From assembly GCA_947561585.1 (NCBI GenBank), contig CANNZV010001125.1, forward strand, positions 248,001 through 312,000: DNA of 64,000 nt, written 5' to 3'. Both the position numbers and the translations under genes were made by a program. A model generated the notes under the pieces. That model ran no database searches, was not told the origin of the DNA, and worked only from the letters and a program-made list of their open reading frames with translations. This stretch comes from Caprella mutica (Eukaryota > Arthropoda > Malacostraca > Amphipoda > Caprellidae). The first letter of the stretch is position 1. Every line of letters begins with the position of its first letter. Positions 22,937 through 35,141 of the stretch are shown here, in pieces.

Positions 22937-23600
22937 TTGTATCACAGATACCGTATCATGGAAACTGTATCGCAGATCTCGTATCATGGATACATATTCA
23001 CTGCTGGATGTCTTTAGTAACATTTTTCGATTATTTAATTCTAAATCACAGTGTATAACGGATACCTCTGCTCGACGTACCACGGATACCTCCACTCTAT
23101 CGTATCACTGATACCTTCACGCATCACGTATACTTTTACATATCACGGATTCTTCCACTCTGTCGTATCAAGGTTACCTTTACATATCACGGATACCTTT
23201 ACGTATCACGGATACCTTTACGTATCACGGATATTTCCACTCTGTCTTATCACGGATGCCTTCACGTATCACGGATATATTTACATATCACTGATACCTC
23301 TACACTGGCGAATCACGGATACCTTTACTTATCACGGATAACTTTGCGTATCACGGATACCTTTACGAATCGTGGATACCTTTTTCGTATCATGGATACC
23401 TTTACTTATCTCGGATACCTTTACGTATCACGGATACCTGTATGTATCGGAGAAGCCTTTGCGTATCACGGATACCTTTACTTATCTCGGATACTTTTAC
23501 GTATCCCGGATACCTTTACGTATCACGGATACCTTTATGTATCACGGATACCTTTACGTATCACGGGTACCTTTACGTATCACGGATACCGCCACTCTAT
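22937..23600. repeat. Tandem array, 19-bp unit (TACCTTTACGTATCACGGA)
   Basis: The array is most regular at 23160-23595 and decayed on the left, where longer units with CCACTCTGTCGTATCA alternate. Its open frames in three phases (for example 23051-23659) are translations of the repeat. Confidence 0.93.
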
Positions 23601-23700
23601 CTTCTTTCGTGTGGTCAGCTTTAACAGTGACTGCTGACGTCATAGCACAGAGATTGTGACGTCACGGGGAAGAAGAGGTACTGGCTATTGGCTTGTTAGG

Positions 23701-24030
23701 CTATACTGTGGGGTTTTTTTTGGCTATACTGTAGTTAAAATGTGGTTATACATTGGTTATACTGTGGTTATACTATGGCTATATTGTGGCTATACTGTGG
23801 TTATACTTTGGCTATACTTGGGTTATACATTGGCTATACTGTAGTTATACTTTGGCTATACTGTAGGTATCCTTTGGCTATACTGTGGTTATACATTGGC
23901 TATACTATAGTTATACTTTGGCTATACTGTAGTTATACTTTGGCTATACTATGGTTATACATTGGTTATATATTGGTTATACTGTGGTTATACTTTGGCT
24001 ATACTATGGTTATACATTGGTTATATATAT
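23701..24030. repeat. Tandem array, 11-bp unit in 22-bp dimers
   Basis: The units are TTGGCTATACT and GTGGTTATACT in alternation. The Tyr/Trp/Leu-rich open frames at 23656-24110 are translations of the repeat. Confidence 0.93.
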
Positions 24031-24336
24031 CGGTTATACATTATTATATACCTACCCGCTTTTGGGTTGCATGGTTATACCTTATTATGGTTGAAATAAA
24101 AATGAAATAATTATATCTTATTTTCATTCGATAGTATCATAAAAAATGTCACAATTCTTTTCATAATGGTAAAGGGTGTATTCTACAGGGTATATTATTT
24201 CATTATTAAAATCTACGGTAATTGGTTGTAATATTTGATTATCATTTCACTTGTCTTTATAATATAAACTATATAATATTTTTAATTGCTGTTACCCTAT
24301 AAAGACTGGTAACCGTAATTTTAAAAATCTGCTTGG
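24031..24336. other. AT-rich spacer before the retrotransposon
   Basis: Nothing was recognised here apart from a lone GTTACCCTATA near 24289 that resembles one end of family A without a partner. Confidence 0.4.
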
Positions 24337-26278
24337 ATGACCCTTGACTTAAAGTTTTTAATACATAAAAAATGTAAGCTAGCGAAATTAGCAAGGCTAG
24401 GATTGATTTTAAAACGTTCTTATACATATTTTAGAAATAAACTGACTGACATTTTAAGAAAATCAAAGAATCTTTTTTATCAATCTGAACTGCTGAAATC
24501 TGAAAGTCCTAAAGAAACCTGGATTTTTATCAACAATATTTTAAATCGTAATAAAAAACAAACAGATTTTAAAGTGAAACATTTAGATCGAATTTTATCA
24601 GGAAAAGAACTCTGTGACCATTTTAACAATCATTTTAGCTCAATAGCCCAAACTCTGTCAAGCAGAATACCTAGTCACAATATCACTTTTAATTTATCTA
24701 CTGTCCATAATTTTAACTCAATAGAACTAACTGAAATTAGTATTGCCGAGGTCAGAGATGTCATTTTATCTTTTAAGAATAAAACTAGCCATAAAAATGA
24801 AATACCACCTTTTCTTGTAATAAAAATATTAGATTTTATTTGTCAACCTCTAGGTAGAATTTTTAATTGTAGTATTTTAGCAGGTATATATCCAGACATT
24901 TTTAAAATTGCTAGAGTTGTGCCCATTTTTAAATCTGGTTTTAAAGAAGATGTTTATAATTTTAGACCTATATCCACTATACCCATTTTATCGAAAATCT
25001 TTGAAAAAATTCTAAATACTAGACTTGATATTTTTACTAATAGTAATAAAATTTTAAACAATTGTCAATTTGGTTTTAGAAAGAATGTCACTACAACTCA
25101 TGCAATTTTAAATCTTTTACATTATGTTTTAAAATCTTTTAATGAAAAAAAATACTGTATAGCATTATTTTTAGACCTGAAAAAGGCATTCGACACGGTA
25201 GACGTAAACATTTTAATGAAAAAACTCCACCACTATGGCATTAGGGAAAATTTTAATAAAATTTTATCTAGTTATCTTAGCAACAGACGGCAATATGTTC
25301 AAATAAACGATTTTACCTCAGACTGTACTACACTAAATATTGGTTTGTTCCAAGGAGCCATTTTAAGTCCAATTTTATTCAATTTGTATTTTAATGATGT
25401 ATGTAACGTAGGTAAGAATATAGGTTTTAATTGTACTTTATTTGCGGACGATGCAGTTTTTTATTGTAGGGATAAATGTTTAGACAGTCTTGTTTTAAAA
25501 TTAAATGCTTTTATTAGGGAATTATCTCAATGGCTGGATTTTAATAAACTCACCCCTAACATTTCGAAAACTAAAATAATGATTTTTAACCCCCGTAAAC
25601 AATTAATCCTCTCTGAAATATATTTTAACAATGAAAGTTTAGAACATGTTCATCATTTTAAATATCTAGGCATTTTTATTGACGATAGACTTACTTTTAA
25701 AGAACACATGTCATTTTTATGTAATAAACTTAGTCAGTTAAAGGTATTTTATATGCAGCAGCCCCTTATTTTAATAGAAAATCCTTAGTTTTAATGTACA
25801 ATTCCCTAGCCTACTCCCTTCTTATCCAATCTATTATAGTATATGGAAAATCTTTTAACTCTCTGCTCCAGCCATTGAGAACTATTTTAAACAGTATTTT
25901 GAGAATTATTTTAAATGTAAAAAGAGATTTTAATGGTAGGTTTTACTTGTCAAATAACGATTTATATAGGAATTTAAATTTACTGAAATTTGACGATGTT
26001 TATGATTATTTTTTATTGAAATTTTTTCGCAATGCACTATTTTATAATACTGACATTTTTAATACCTATTTTAGAGAATATATTCCAACCCACTCATACC
26101 AAACAAATCTACCCCTTTTAATGTACCTAATTTTAGAACTGAAGCAGAAAGAAATTTTATTGTTTATAGGGCTATTCATCTTTTTAATAATACACCCGAT
26201 AATTTGAAATGTCCCATGTCAGATTTTAAATTTAAAACCGTTTTTAAAGAATACTGTGTGAATAAATATATTGATTAA
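24337..26278 (+). pseudogene. LINE reverse transcriptase, frameshifted
   Basis: From ATG 24337 one frame runs to a stop at 25786-25788. It begins in the linker after a lost endonuclease. RT fingers are seen at about residues 190-260 (VVPIFKSG, NFRPISTIPILSKIFEKIL, CQFGFRKN). The first catalytic Asp is in LDLKKAFDTVD (about residue 290), and the catalytic pair is in FADDAVFY (about residue 370). The canonical G-V-P-Q-G loop reads GLFQGAIL here, a possible inactivating change. A frameshift near 25750-25760 moves the sequence to the frame open at 25794-26207. A second shift in a T-run near 26115 restores a frame that ends at TAA 26276-26278. The element is therefore not autonomous. Confidence 0.88.
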
Positions 26279-26425
26279 TTTTAAGCTAACCCACTGCATC
26301 GTTCTTTTTATTTCTAGTTAGTTTAGTATTTTTATCATGTTTTAATTTAGATTGATGTATATATTTTAATGTCCCACAAGTTTGTAACTTTTCTGGATTT
26401 GAATAAATAAAAAAATAAAAATACA
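24337..26425 (+). mobile_element. 5'-truncated non-LTR (LINE) retrotransposon, Jockey/CR1-like
   Basis: This is a copy of a target-primed LINE whose reverse transcriptase ORF is largely preserved. The endonuclease domain that should precede it is missing, so the 5' end is truncated. The copy continues past the ORF to an A-rich tail: TGGATTTGAATAAATAAAA near 26395, then AATAAAAATAC. No target-site duplication could be fixed because the 5' junction is unclear. Confidence 0.85.
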
Positions 26426-26429
26426 TCAT

Positions 26430-26824
26430 GATTTATTATATATATTTATTTTATTACTAAATGGGATTTATTTATTAATACTACGATATGATGTTATTGA
26501 ATGTTGTTAATAACGATTTTTCAAATTAATATGTATAATACAGTATACAGGAAATAATTGGAACAATACAATTTTATTTAAGAATTGAAATTTATTGTTA
26601 CTTTAATCAATAAAGGATATAATAAATAGAAAAGGTATTTTAAAATTAATTATATTGACTGTTTGCAAATAAATATGAACATAAAATTTATATTAAAATA
26701 TAAACAATTAATATTATTATATTGATAATTCAATATATTTTTATGTGTATCTAATAGTATAATAAACAAAATTAAAATGTATTTTTCATTCATATTTTTT
26801 TTATCATTGCCTTCATAAGTATAT
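26430..26824. other. Very AT-rich intergenic DNA
   Basis: No gene or repeat family was recognised. Confidence 0.45.
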
Positions 26825-26858
26825 CCCAGGCAAGAAGGAATTATTCCTGGGATATTAT
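26825..26858. mobile_element. Family E fragment, E3
   Basis: This is a single arm: CCAGGCAAGAAGGAATTATT followed by CCTGGGATATTA. No second arm was found nearby. Confidence 0.6.
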
Positions 26859-26885
26859 TTCTTATGTGGTAATATAATAAAAAAT

Positions 26886-27050
26886 TAATTTCTGAGTTAT
26901 TTTACACGTTTCCTTATTTTCGGTGATATAATAGAAAAACATAGTCCTCATTCAATATTTAAACTGGTTATTTTGATAATTAATATTCTATATTTTTCCT
27001 TATATATGATCGAAAATGTGGAACTGTCCAATAACTCCAAACTCACCCTA
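26886..27050. mobile_element. Family A MITE, copy A12 (left end degenerate)
   Basis: The right arm is ATGATCGAAAATGTGGAACT then CAATAACTCCAAACTCACCCTA. The left arm is recognisable only as TTCGGTGATATAATAGAAAAA. Confidence 0.7.
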
Positions 27051-27171
27051 AAATTTCCCATCCGTCTTCTTCTAAACAAAGTAAAAGAACTGAAGCAAAA
27101 ACAGCGTCCTATTGTTGTGGCCAGTCTTTGAAAACAGTTTTAGTTGTTAAGATATTCCCTGCAAACAATTC

Positions 27172-27536
27172 CATGTGTATACCATGTGGCACTTACTCAT
27201 TTAAAACATGTGTATACTATGTGTGATTTACTCATTTAAAACATGTGTATACTATGCGGGATTTACTTATTTAAAACATGTGTATACTATGCGGGATTTA
27301 CTTATTTAAAACATGTGTATACTATGCGGGATTTACTCATTTAAAACATGTGTATACTATGCGGGATTTACTCATTTAAAACATGTGTATACCATGTGGT
27401 ACTTACACATTTAAAACATGTGTATACCATGTGGCACTTACACATTTAAAACATGTGTATACCATGTGGCACTTACACATTTAAAACATGTGCATACCAT
27501 ATATGTGGCACTTACTCATTTAAAACATATGTATAC
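27172..27536. repeat. Tandem array, 35-bp unit (about 10 copies)
   Basis: The unit is built of ACATGTGTATACTATGCGGG followed by ATTTACTCATTTAAA. Two variants (ATGCGGGATTT and ATGTGGCACTT) occupy separate blocks. Confidence 0.95.
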
Positions 27537-27925
27537 TTAATACCATATATAGTTTTTGGAAATGGATACCATATTTATTACATGTGGTTTTACATGGTAA
27601 TATGGTAAATTACATGTGGTTGACATATGTTATAACTATATGGTATATGACATGTTATTATGGATATGTCAACTTAATTACATATGGTAAACACCTGTTA
27701 TAAGTATGGTAATTGACATGTGGATATGATGTGGTCAATTGAACATGTATACAATATCTATTTCATATGGTTGGTAATATATGGTTTTAAAATGGAAAAA
27801 CCACATGTTAATCATGTGTTTTTATAATGGTTGTATTGATTGAATGGATAACACATATTTATACTGCATTGCCACATTAAAACCATCGAAGTTAACCATG
27901 TGTATACAATATGGAATGGTTTGCG
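27537..27925. repeat. Degenerate CATATGGTAA/CATGTGGT-rich region
   Basis: This continues from the 35-bp array with short scattered ACATGTGG, ATATGGTA and TGACATGT words but no fixed period. It may be decayed array sequence. Confidence 0.45.
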
Positions 27926-28015
27926 GGGTTGTAAGTTATACTAAAAATATAACCACGTAAACAGTTTAAGTAGTTAGGAGATTGTACTTGGACTGTACAC
28001 GTTGTATGAAAAATA

Positions 28016-28145
28016 TATGCCCTGTTTATCTTCTATGACCTCACCATAATTTTCATCTGGGTATACTTTGCTTTATATGACATAATTAATAATTTTCTAT
28101 GAGTCCACCATAATTTTTATCTGGGTATGATTTTTGCTTTATATG
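28016..28145. mobile_element. Family B end fragments, B3
   Basis: Two direct partial copies of the family B right end occur about 80 bases apart: CTTCTATGACCTCACCATAA then TTTTCATCTGGGTA, and TTTTCTATGAGTCCACCATA then TTTTTATCTGGGTA. Confidence 0.55.
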
Positions 28146-28628
28146 ATATAATTTTAACTCTACATGTTCACCCCACTCTTAATACGTCTTAGAGTTATGA
28201 CAATCTAATAAATGTGGGACATTATTTCACCTGGCATTGAAAATATTTTAGGAGTAACTTTGGTAATTTTATTGGTCGTTTACTGTTAAGCTCTTTTCGC
28301 CGTACCAGAAGAAATAAAAGTGAGACGTAATAAGAGCGAGGTATGCGTGTAATTCAATTGAATGGATGTTATTTTGTCATCAGTATTAACTATTGAGAGT
28401 TTAAGACTTAAAGTAATTGTATATATGACTTTCTGTGTACCAACTTTATTCAAATTATTAAAAATATTAAACTAATTAATTACTCGTAAAAGCTTTAAAG
28501 GAACTATTATTGCTGTTAATACTGAAGATTAGTCAAAGAAACAACAATCAGACCATATTCAAGAACTTGGCTTGGAGGATTTTTTTTATAATTTTTCTAT
28601 ATTGTTTTTCTCTTATGAATTTAATAAT
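28146..28628. other. AT-rich intergenic DNA
   Basis: No gene was recognised in this stretch. Confidence 0.45.
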
Positions 28629-28796
28629 TAGGGCAAGTTACGAATTATCGGTCAGTACTGCATCTTTGGTCATATAAGAAAAAACAATATAAGAATTGTT
28701 ATTATTCTTACACAGTGCTATCTAATAATTTTTTTATTTTTTTATTCTTTTACGACCGAAGATGTAGTATTGACCAATAATTCGGAACTCACCCTA
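28629..28796. mobile_element. Family A MITE, copy A13
   Basis: The ends are TAGGGCAAGTTACGAATTA and TAATTCGGAACTCACCCTA. The spacer holds CACAGTGCTATCTA, the inverse of the block in copy A11. There is no PstI core. Confidence 0.88.
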
Positions 28797-28981
28797 TTTC
28801 TTTTGTCTATTATATTATATGAATTCTGAACATATTTATTCATAGATAAATCTATTTCAATATTTATTTATTATATAAATTTCCTTATCATTGATATGTT
28901 GTATCAATATTTTTTATTTTTATATCTATAGAAATATAATTAGCCATCTAATTTAAAACGTCAATTTTCTAATTAAATCTG

Positions 28982-29163
28982 TAGGCCGAGTTATCGAACG
29001 GTCCACCATTTTCGAACATATAAGGAAAAAGTAAATAATTAACATTTTAACCCATTATTTTAATTGGTATACAAGATACCTGCAGGTATCATGTTTACCA
29101 ATTAAAATAATGGGTAATATGATCGAAAAAATGAAACCGTTCGATAATTTGTAACTCACCCTA
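28982..29163. mobile_element. Family A MITE, copy A14
   Basis: The left end is TAGGCCGAGTTATCGAACGG and the right end is GTTCGATAATTTGTAACTCACCCTA, with core GATACCTGCAGGTATC. It is of the GAACGGT subfamily. Confidence 0.85.
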
Positions 29164-29675
29164 ATAACGTTTATTTCTGAAACTGTTTATGTGTTTAAAT
29201 TATTTGTTTATATTTAAGTATTTTAAAGTATTAGAAACATTTTACACTGAAAATCATCAAATATTTATTGAGAATAAAAAGTTTTTAAATTCGAATGTTT
29301 TCGAAACTTTCTCTAAGTCCATTAAAAACGATATGGGAAAAAAGATGATATTATTTAATGATATTAATATAATAAAGTTGAAATGAATTAAATCATTTAC
29401 AAGTAAATGATTAATTAGGAAATGTGATATTGAATTGTGCTATAAAATGAACATTTACAAATTACTTTGAATGGGAAAACTGTTATAACATTAAAAAGAA
29501 TTAAGCAATTGAATGAAATATCATTAATAAACACAAGAATAAATTTAAATAGCTATTTAACTAATGGCAAATTAAAAATACGAAAATAGTTAACGCTTTT
29601 CAAAATAAAAGATAAACCAAAGATTGAAAATTTTATGAAATTTAAATTAAATGGATCAATTTAATTGCAAATTAC
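29164..29675. other. AT-rich intergenic DNA
   Basis: No gene was recognised. The 65-codon frame at 29189-29386 is AT-driven. Confidence 0.45.
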
Positions 29676-30795
29676 AACAGTTACCCATTAGTCTTATCAC
29701 TCCATTAGTCCTATCACTCCATTAGTCCTATCACTCCATTAATCCTATCACTCCATTAGTCCTATCATTCCATTAGTCCTATCACTCCACTAGTCCTATC
29801 ACTCCACTAGTCCTATCACTCCATTAGTCCTATCACTCCATTAGTCCTATCACTCCATTAGTCCTATCACTCTACTAGTCCTATCACTCCATTAGCCCTA
29901 TCACTCCATTAGTCCTATCACTTCATTAGTACTATCACTCCACTAGTCCTATCACTCCATTAGTCCTATCACTCTACTAGTCCTATCATTAGTCATATCA
30001 TTAGTCCTATCTCACTAGTCCTATCATTAGTCCTATCATTAGTCCTATCTCATTAGTCCTATCTCACTAGTCCTATCTCACTAGTCCTATCCCATTAGTC
30101 CTATCACTATAGTCCTATCTCACTAGTCCTATCACTAGTCCTATCCCATTAGTCCTATCACTAGTCCTATCCCATTAGTCCTATCACTAGTCCTATCCCA
30201 TTAGTCCTATCACTAGTCCTGTTTCACTAGTCCTATCCCATTATTCTTATCACTAGTCCTATCTCACTAGTCCTATCCCATTAGTCCTATCTCCCTAGTC
30301 CTATCACTAATCCTATCTCACTAGTCCTATCACTAGTCCTATCCCATTAGTCCTACCTCACTAGTCCTATCTCACTAGTCCTATCACTAGTCCTATCTCA
30401 CTAGTCCTATCACTTGTCCTATCCCATTAGTCCTATCACTAGTCCTATCTCACTAGTCCTATCACTAGTCCTATCCCATTAGTCCTATCACTAGTCCTAT
30501 CCCATTAGTCCTATCACTAGTCCTATCCCATTAGTCCTATCACTAGTCCTGTTTCACTAGTCCTATCCCATTATTCTTATCACTAGTCCTATCTCACTAG
30601 TCCTATCCCATTAGTCCTATCACTAGTCCTATCTCCCTAGTCCTATCATTAATCCTATCTCACTAGTCCTATCCCATTAGTCCTATCACTAGTCCTATCT
30701 CACTAGTCCTATCACTAGTCCTATATCACTAGTCCTATCACTAGTCCTATCTCACTAGTCCTATCACTAGTCCTATCCCATTAGTCCTATCACTA
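29676..30795. repeat. Tandem array, AGTCCTATCACT-type units of 14-17 bp (about 75 copies)
   Basis: The left third uses a 17-bp unit (AGTCCTATCACTCCATT). The rest alternates 14-bp AGTCCTATCTCACT, AGTCCTATCCCATT and shorter AGTCCTATCACT units. Blocks of several units recur, for example the GTCCTGTTTCACTAGTCC variant near 30220 and again near 30550. Confidence 0.95.
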
Positions 30796-30978
30796 GTTCA
30801 TTAGTTAATGAAGACACAGACTGGAAATAGAGACTGGCTCTCTGACATTTAGCTCCTAGAGGTCACTTCTCTTAGAGGTCACATCTTCTACCCGGAAGAA
30901 GACTACGGAAGAGGCCTATGGCACTGCAGTAGAGGATTACTCTCTAAACAATAGATAAGATTTAGGCCTATAGTAGAG

Positions 30979-31150
30979 AAGAAAGAGATATAGGTGGGGT
31001 TATAGTAAAAAGAGATATAGGTAGGCTTATAGTAGAAAAAGATATAATTTAAAGAGATATAGGTAGGCTTATAGTAGAAAAAGATATAATTTAAAGAGAT
31101 ATAGGTAGGCTTATAGTAGAAAAAGATATGATTTAAAGAGATATAGGTAG
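30979..31150. repeat. Tandem array, 42-bp unit (3-4 copies)
   Basis: The unit is built of AGAGATATAGGTAGGCTTAT followed by AGTAGAAAAAGATATAATTTAA. It explains the TYISLNYIFFYYK repeats in the minus-strand open frame at 30903-31175. Confidence 0.9.
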
Positions 31151-31233
31151 TAGAAAGTGGTATCGGTTCACACATACAAAATAAATGTCAGCAAAAGATT
31201 AAATTGTGGACTATTTATTTCAAATTTGTCATT

Positions 31234-31382
31234 TACGGTAAGTTACGAATTATCGGTCAGTGCCACATTTTCGGTCATATAAGAAAAAACAATAAATAAT
31301 TCATGCACATTATATATCTTATTGGATTTCCTTATATGACCGAAGATGTGCAACTGACCGATAATTAGTAACTTACCCTTAA
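31234..31382. mobile_element. Family A MITE, copy A15
   Basis: The ends are ACGGTAAGTTACGAATTATC and GATAATTAGTAACTTACCCT. Both arms are of the GGTCAGT / CGGTCATATAAG type. Confidence 0.9.
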
Positions 31383-31475
31383 TCTTTTTTTGTTTTAACA
31401 TCTCAGTTTGCCTTCAATTCCCCTGTACATTACCGAATGAAATGACAATGCAGTGTTTGCTAATGTAGCTGTGAC

Positions 31476-33246
31476 ATGCCACACTGTAACTAGATGGCAT
31501 GGAAATGCCACACTGTAACTAGATGGCATGGAAATGCCACACTGTAACTAGATGGCATGGAAATGCCACACTGTAACTAGATGGCATGGAAATGCCACAC
31601 TGTAACTAGATGGCATAGAAATGCCACACTGTAACTAGATGGCATGGAAATGCCACACTGTAACTAGATGGCATGGAAATGCCACACTGTAACTAGATGG
31701 CTTGGAAATGCCACACTGTAACTAGATGGCATGGAAATGCCACACTGTAACTAGATGGCTTGGAAATGCCACACTGTAACTAGATGGCATGGAAATGCCA
31801 CACTGTAACTAGATGGCATGGAAATGCCACACTGTAACTAGATGGCATAGAAATGCCACACTGTAACTAGATGGCATGGAAATGCCACACTGTAACTAGA
31901 TGGCATGGAAATGCCACACTGTAACTAGATGGCTTGGAAATGCCACACTGTAACTAGATGGCATGGAAATGCCACACTGTAACTAGATGGCTTGGAAATG
32001 CCACACTGTAACTAGATGGCATGGAAATGCCACACTGTAACTAGATGGCATGGAAATGCCACACTGTAATTAGATGGCATGGAAATGCCACACTGTAACT
32101 AGATGGCATGGAAATGCCACACTGTAACTAGATGGCATGGAAATGCCACACTGTAACTAGATGGCATAGAAATGCCACACTGTAACTAGATGGCATGGAA
32201 ATGCCACACTGTAACTAGATGGCATGGAAATGCCACACTGTAACTAGATGGCTTGGAAATGCCACACTGTAACTAGATGGCATGGAAATGCCACACTGTA
32301 ACTAGATGGCTTGGAAATGCCACACTGTAACTAGATGGCATGGAAATGCCACACTGTAACTAGATGGCATGGAAATGCCACACTGTAATTAGATGGCATG
32401 GAAATGCCACACTGTAACTAGATGGCATGGAAATGCCACACTGTAACTAGATGGCATGGAAATGCCACACTGTAACTAGATGGCATGGAAATGCCACACT
32501 GTAACTAGATGGCTTGGAAATGCCACACTGTAACTAGATGGCATGGAAATGCCACACTGTAACTAGATGGCATGGAAATGCCACACTGTAATTAGATGGC
32601 ATGGAAATGCCACACTGTAACTAGATGGCTTGGAAATGCCACACTGTAATTAGATGGCATGGAAATGCCACACTGTAACTAGATGGCATGGAAATGCCAC
32701 ACTGTAACTAGATGGCATCAAAATGCCACACTGTAACTAGATGGCATGGAAATGCCACACTGTAACTAGATGGCATCAAAATGCCACACTGTAACTAGAT
32801 GGCATGGAAATGCCACACTGTAACTAGATGGCATGGAAATGCCACACTGTAACTAGATGGCTTGGAAATGCCACACTGTAACTAGATGGCATGGAAATGC
32901 CACACTGTAACTAGATGGCTTGGAAATGCCACACTGTAACTAGATGGCATCAAAATGCCACACTGTAACTAGATGGCATGGAAATGCCACACTGTAACTA
33001 GATGGCATCAAAATGCCACACTGTAACTAGATGGCATGGAAATGCCACACTGTAACTAGATGGCATGGAAATGCCACACTGTAACTAGATGGCTTGGAAA
33101 TGCCACACTGTAACTAGATGGCATGGAAATGCCACACTGTAACTAGATGGCTTGGAAATGCCACACTGTAACTAGATGGCATAGAAATGCCACACTGTAA
33201 CTAGATGGCATGGAAATGCCACACTGTAACTATAGATGGCATGGAA
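31476..33246. repeat. Tandem array, 29-bp unit, 61 copies with higher-order structure
   Basis: The unit is ATGCCACACTGTAACTAGAT followed by GGCATGGAA. Apart from a 2-base insertion in the last unit, the length is exactly 61 units. Only a few unit variants exist (GGCATGG, GGCTTGG, GGCATAG, GGCATCA, and TAATT for TAACT). Their order repeats in 8-unit (232 bp) and 11-unit (319 bp) blocks, showing recent segmental amplification. Confidence 0.98.
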
Positions 33247-33261
33247 GATACAGCCATTGCT

Positions 33262-33565
33262 TTCTTGGGGTTGGTCATAGATGATTAAAAGGGGGAGGCC
33301 TGATTAATCTTCCATGGCCGCTCCATAAATTTTTAAGAAAAAATGCTGCCTCAATTTGATGGATATTTTCAATTATGCAAGAAAGAATAATATAGCGAAA
33401 AGTTTCGTATCATTTTTATTATTATTCGTATCTATGATACATGCAGGTATCATAGATAAGAATAACAATAAAAAATAAATAATAATTATTATGTATCTTT
33501 TTTTGTTATACCATGGTCGAAAGTTATGGTGGGGCCATAGAAGATTGAACCGCACATAATATTCT
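33262..33565. mobile_element. Family B foldback element, copy B2 (composite)
   Basis: A compact B hairpin (GGTCATAGATGATTAAAA .. TTAATCTTCCATGGCC, 33272-33320) is followed by a palindromic core, GTATCTATGATACATGCAGG and its inverse. It ends with a second B end (TATGGTGGGGCCATAGAAGA, 33530-33555). The core resembles that of families A and D. Confidence 0.65.
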
Positions 33566-35141
33566 ATGTGGCTAGTGGTTATGTATTATCTGGGTATTTT
33601 TTGTACACTATATTATAATATATTACAATTAATAATTAAGATTTAATAGAGATTTACAAATTTGAATCACGATTGCCAATTGTCCCAAATTATCTTTTGT
33701 AACTCGAAAAGCTCTAACTAAAAACGTTAAACATATCTTGATTATCATTCAAGAACATTTTACAATAAAACTATTTATTGTTAAAAATATTAATTTTAAT
33801 TAAGTATGAATTTACTGGTTCAGTGGTTCCTAAATGGTGCGTGATAGATTATAAAAAAATTCAGTGATTTAGGTTATATGGTTTTCCCATTTCCTATATG
33901 TAGATATTAATTAATTCAGTACTAGCATTGGTATATAATAAGGCTAATTCAGATCCATGTATAATATGGGTTATAATTCACACATACGTATATGCAAGTA
34001 AATTTAGTCCTAATATCTACGTTAATTTTTCCCTAAATAGATAAATATTTTGTTGAATAAATCTATATTTTGTTTGTTTGTTAACTTATAAATTTATAAG
34101 AAGAATATTATTCTTAAAATGAAGGGAGAACCACTGTCACTTTACAGTCAACCACTACCGTTAAATACCCAACCTTTGCAACAATATACACAGGTAACTC
34201 TCGATTAGTCCCTCACTCGATTTATATAGTTTTGTTTGTCTATGTTAGTCCGCATCATCTCTACTTCTCTACCCTTCGATCGCGTTCTACAACATTCATT
34301 GTGAGTAAAGAATCAAAGACATATTTTCAGCAAAAGCTGTCCTTTCATCTGTCATTCTGTACACGTTGGTTCGATATATGGTTTCGCTAATTTTTCAAAT
34401 CACAGTTTTTCTAATTTCCTATAATTTTCAAATCTTACAAATTTGTCATCGTGCACCCAGACCAATTTCTATAATATCTACAAGTTACTTTTTGGAAATG
34501 TCTCAAATGTGAAATTAAGAAACCTTGAAAAATTTATAACCTTACACTTTTCTTTGACTGTACATAGAAGGTGCATTTTAAAATATGACAATCCCTGTCT
34601 GTCCGTGTGTCACAAAATGGGTTTAACAGTCATTCTATCAACAGCGCTTCATAGAGTTGGTGTAAAGAAAAGAAAAATCAAAGAAACGGTACTATAGAAG
34701 GGAAACTAATAATTTGCCGCAGTATCATTGATACGGGGGCCACGCGAAAATTATTAATTGAAAATATAAGAGTTTTGATTCTTAAGAGTAAAAAATATAA
34801 TTTTTGATAAATTGAAGATATTAATATGTATATACATATGTATGCATTTGAATATAATCTTAAACCCATTATATTAAATAAACACTCAATGCATGAACAA
34901 CAGGTACTGTACTAGTCTGTATAAAAAATACAGATTCCAAGTTATATGTTTTTATTTGACTCTATAACAGTTGAATTGTCTTTACCTGTCCTATATACAA
35001 TAGGTAGGTCTTTCCATGCAGGTTGTACCATTGTCTGTGTCTGATCAATGTGAGAGCTAATTATTGACTAATAATGCACAGTTATATTAATGAGGAGAAC
35101 ACGGTAACAAAACAGGACAGAGCAGAAATAACTGCCTAATA
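33566..35141. other. AT-rich intergenic DNA
   Basis: No gene was recognised. The open frame at 34443-34697 has no domain and no supporting splice or promoter signals. Confidence 0.45.

Noticed and set aside
23051..24110. Several overlapping plus-strand open frames with ITDTFTYHGYL or ILWLYCGYT repeats
   Set aside because: The 19-bp and 11-bp arrays lack stop codons in several frames. There is no sign of a gene.
31476..33246. Possible CRISPR array
   Set aside because: The 29-bp units are directly contiguous with no unique spacers, and the context is eukaryotic. It is a satellite-type array.
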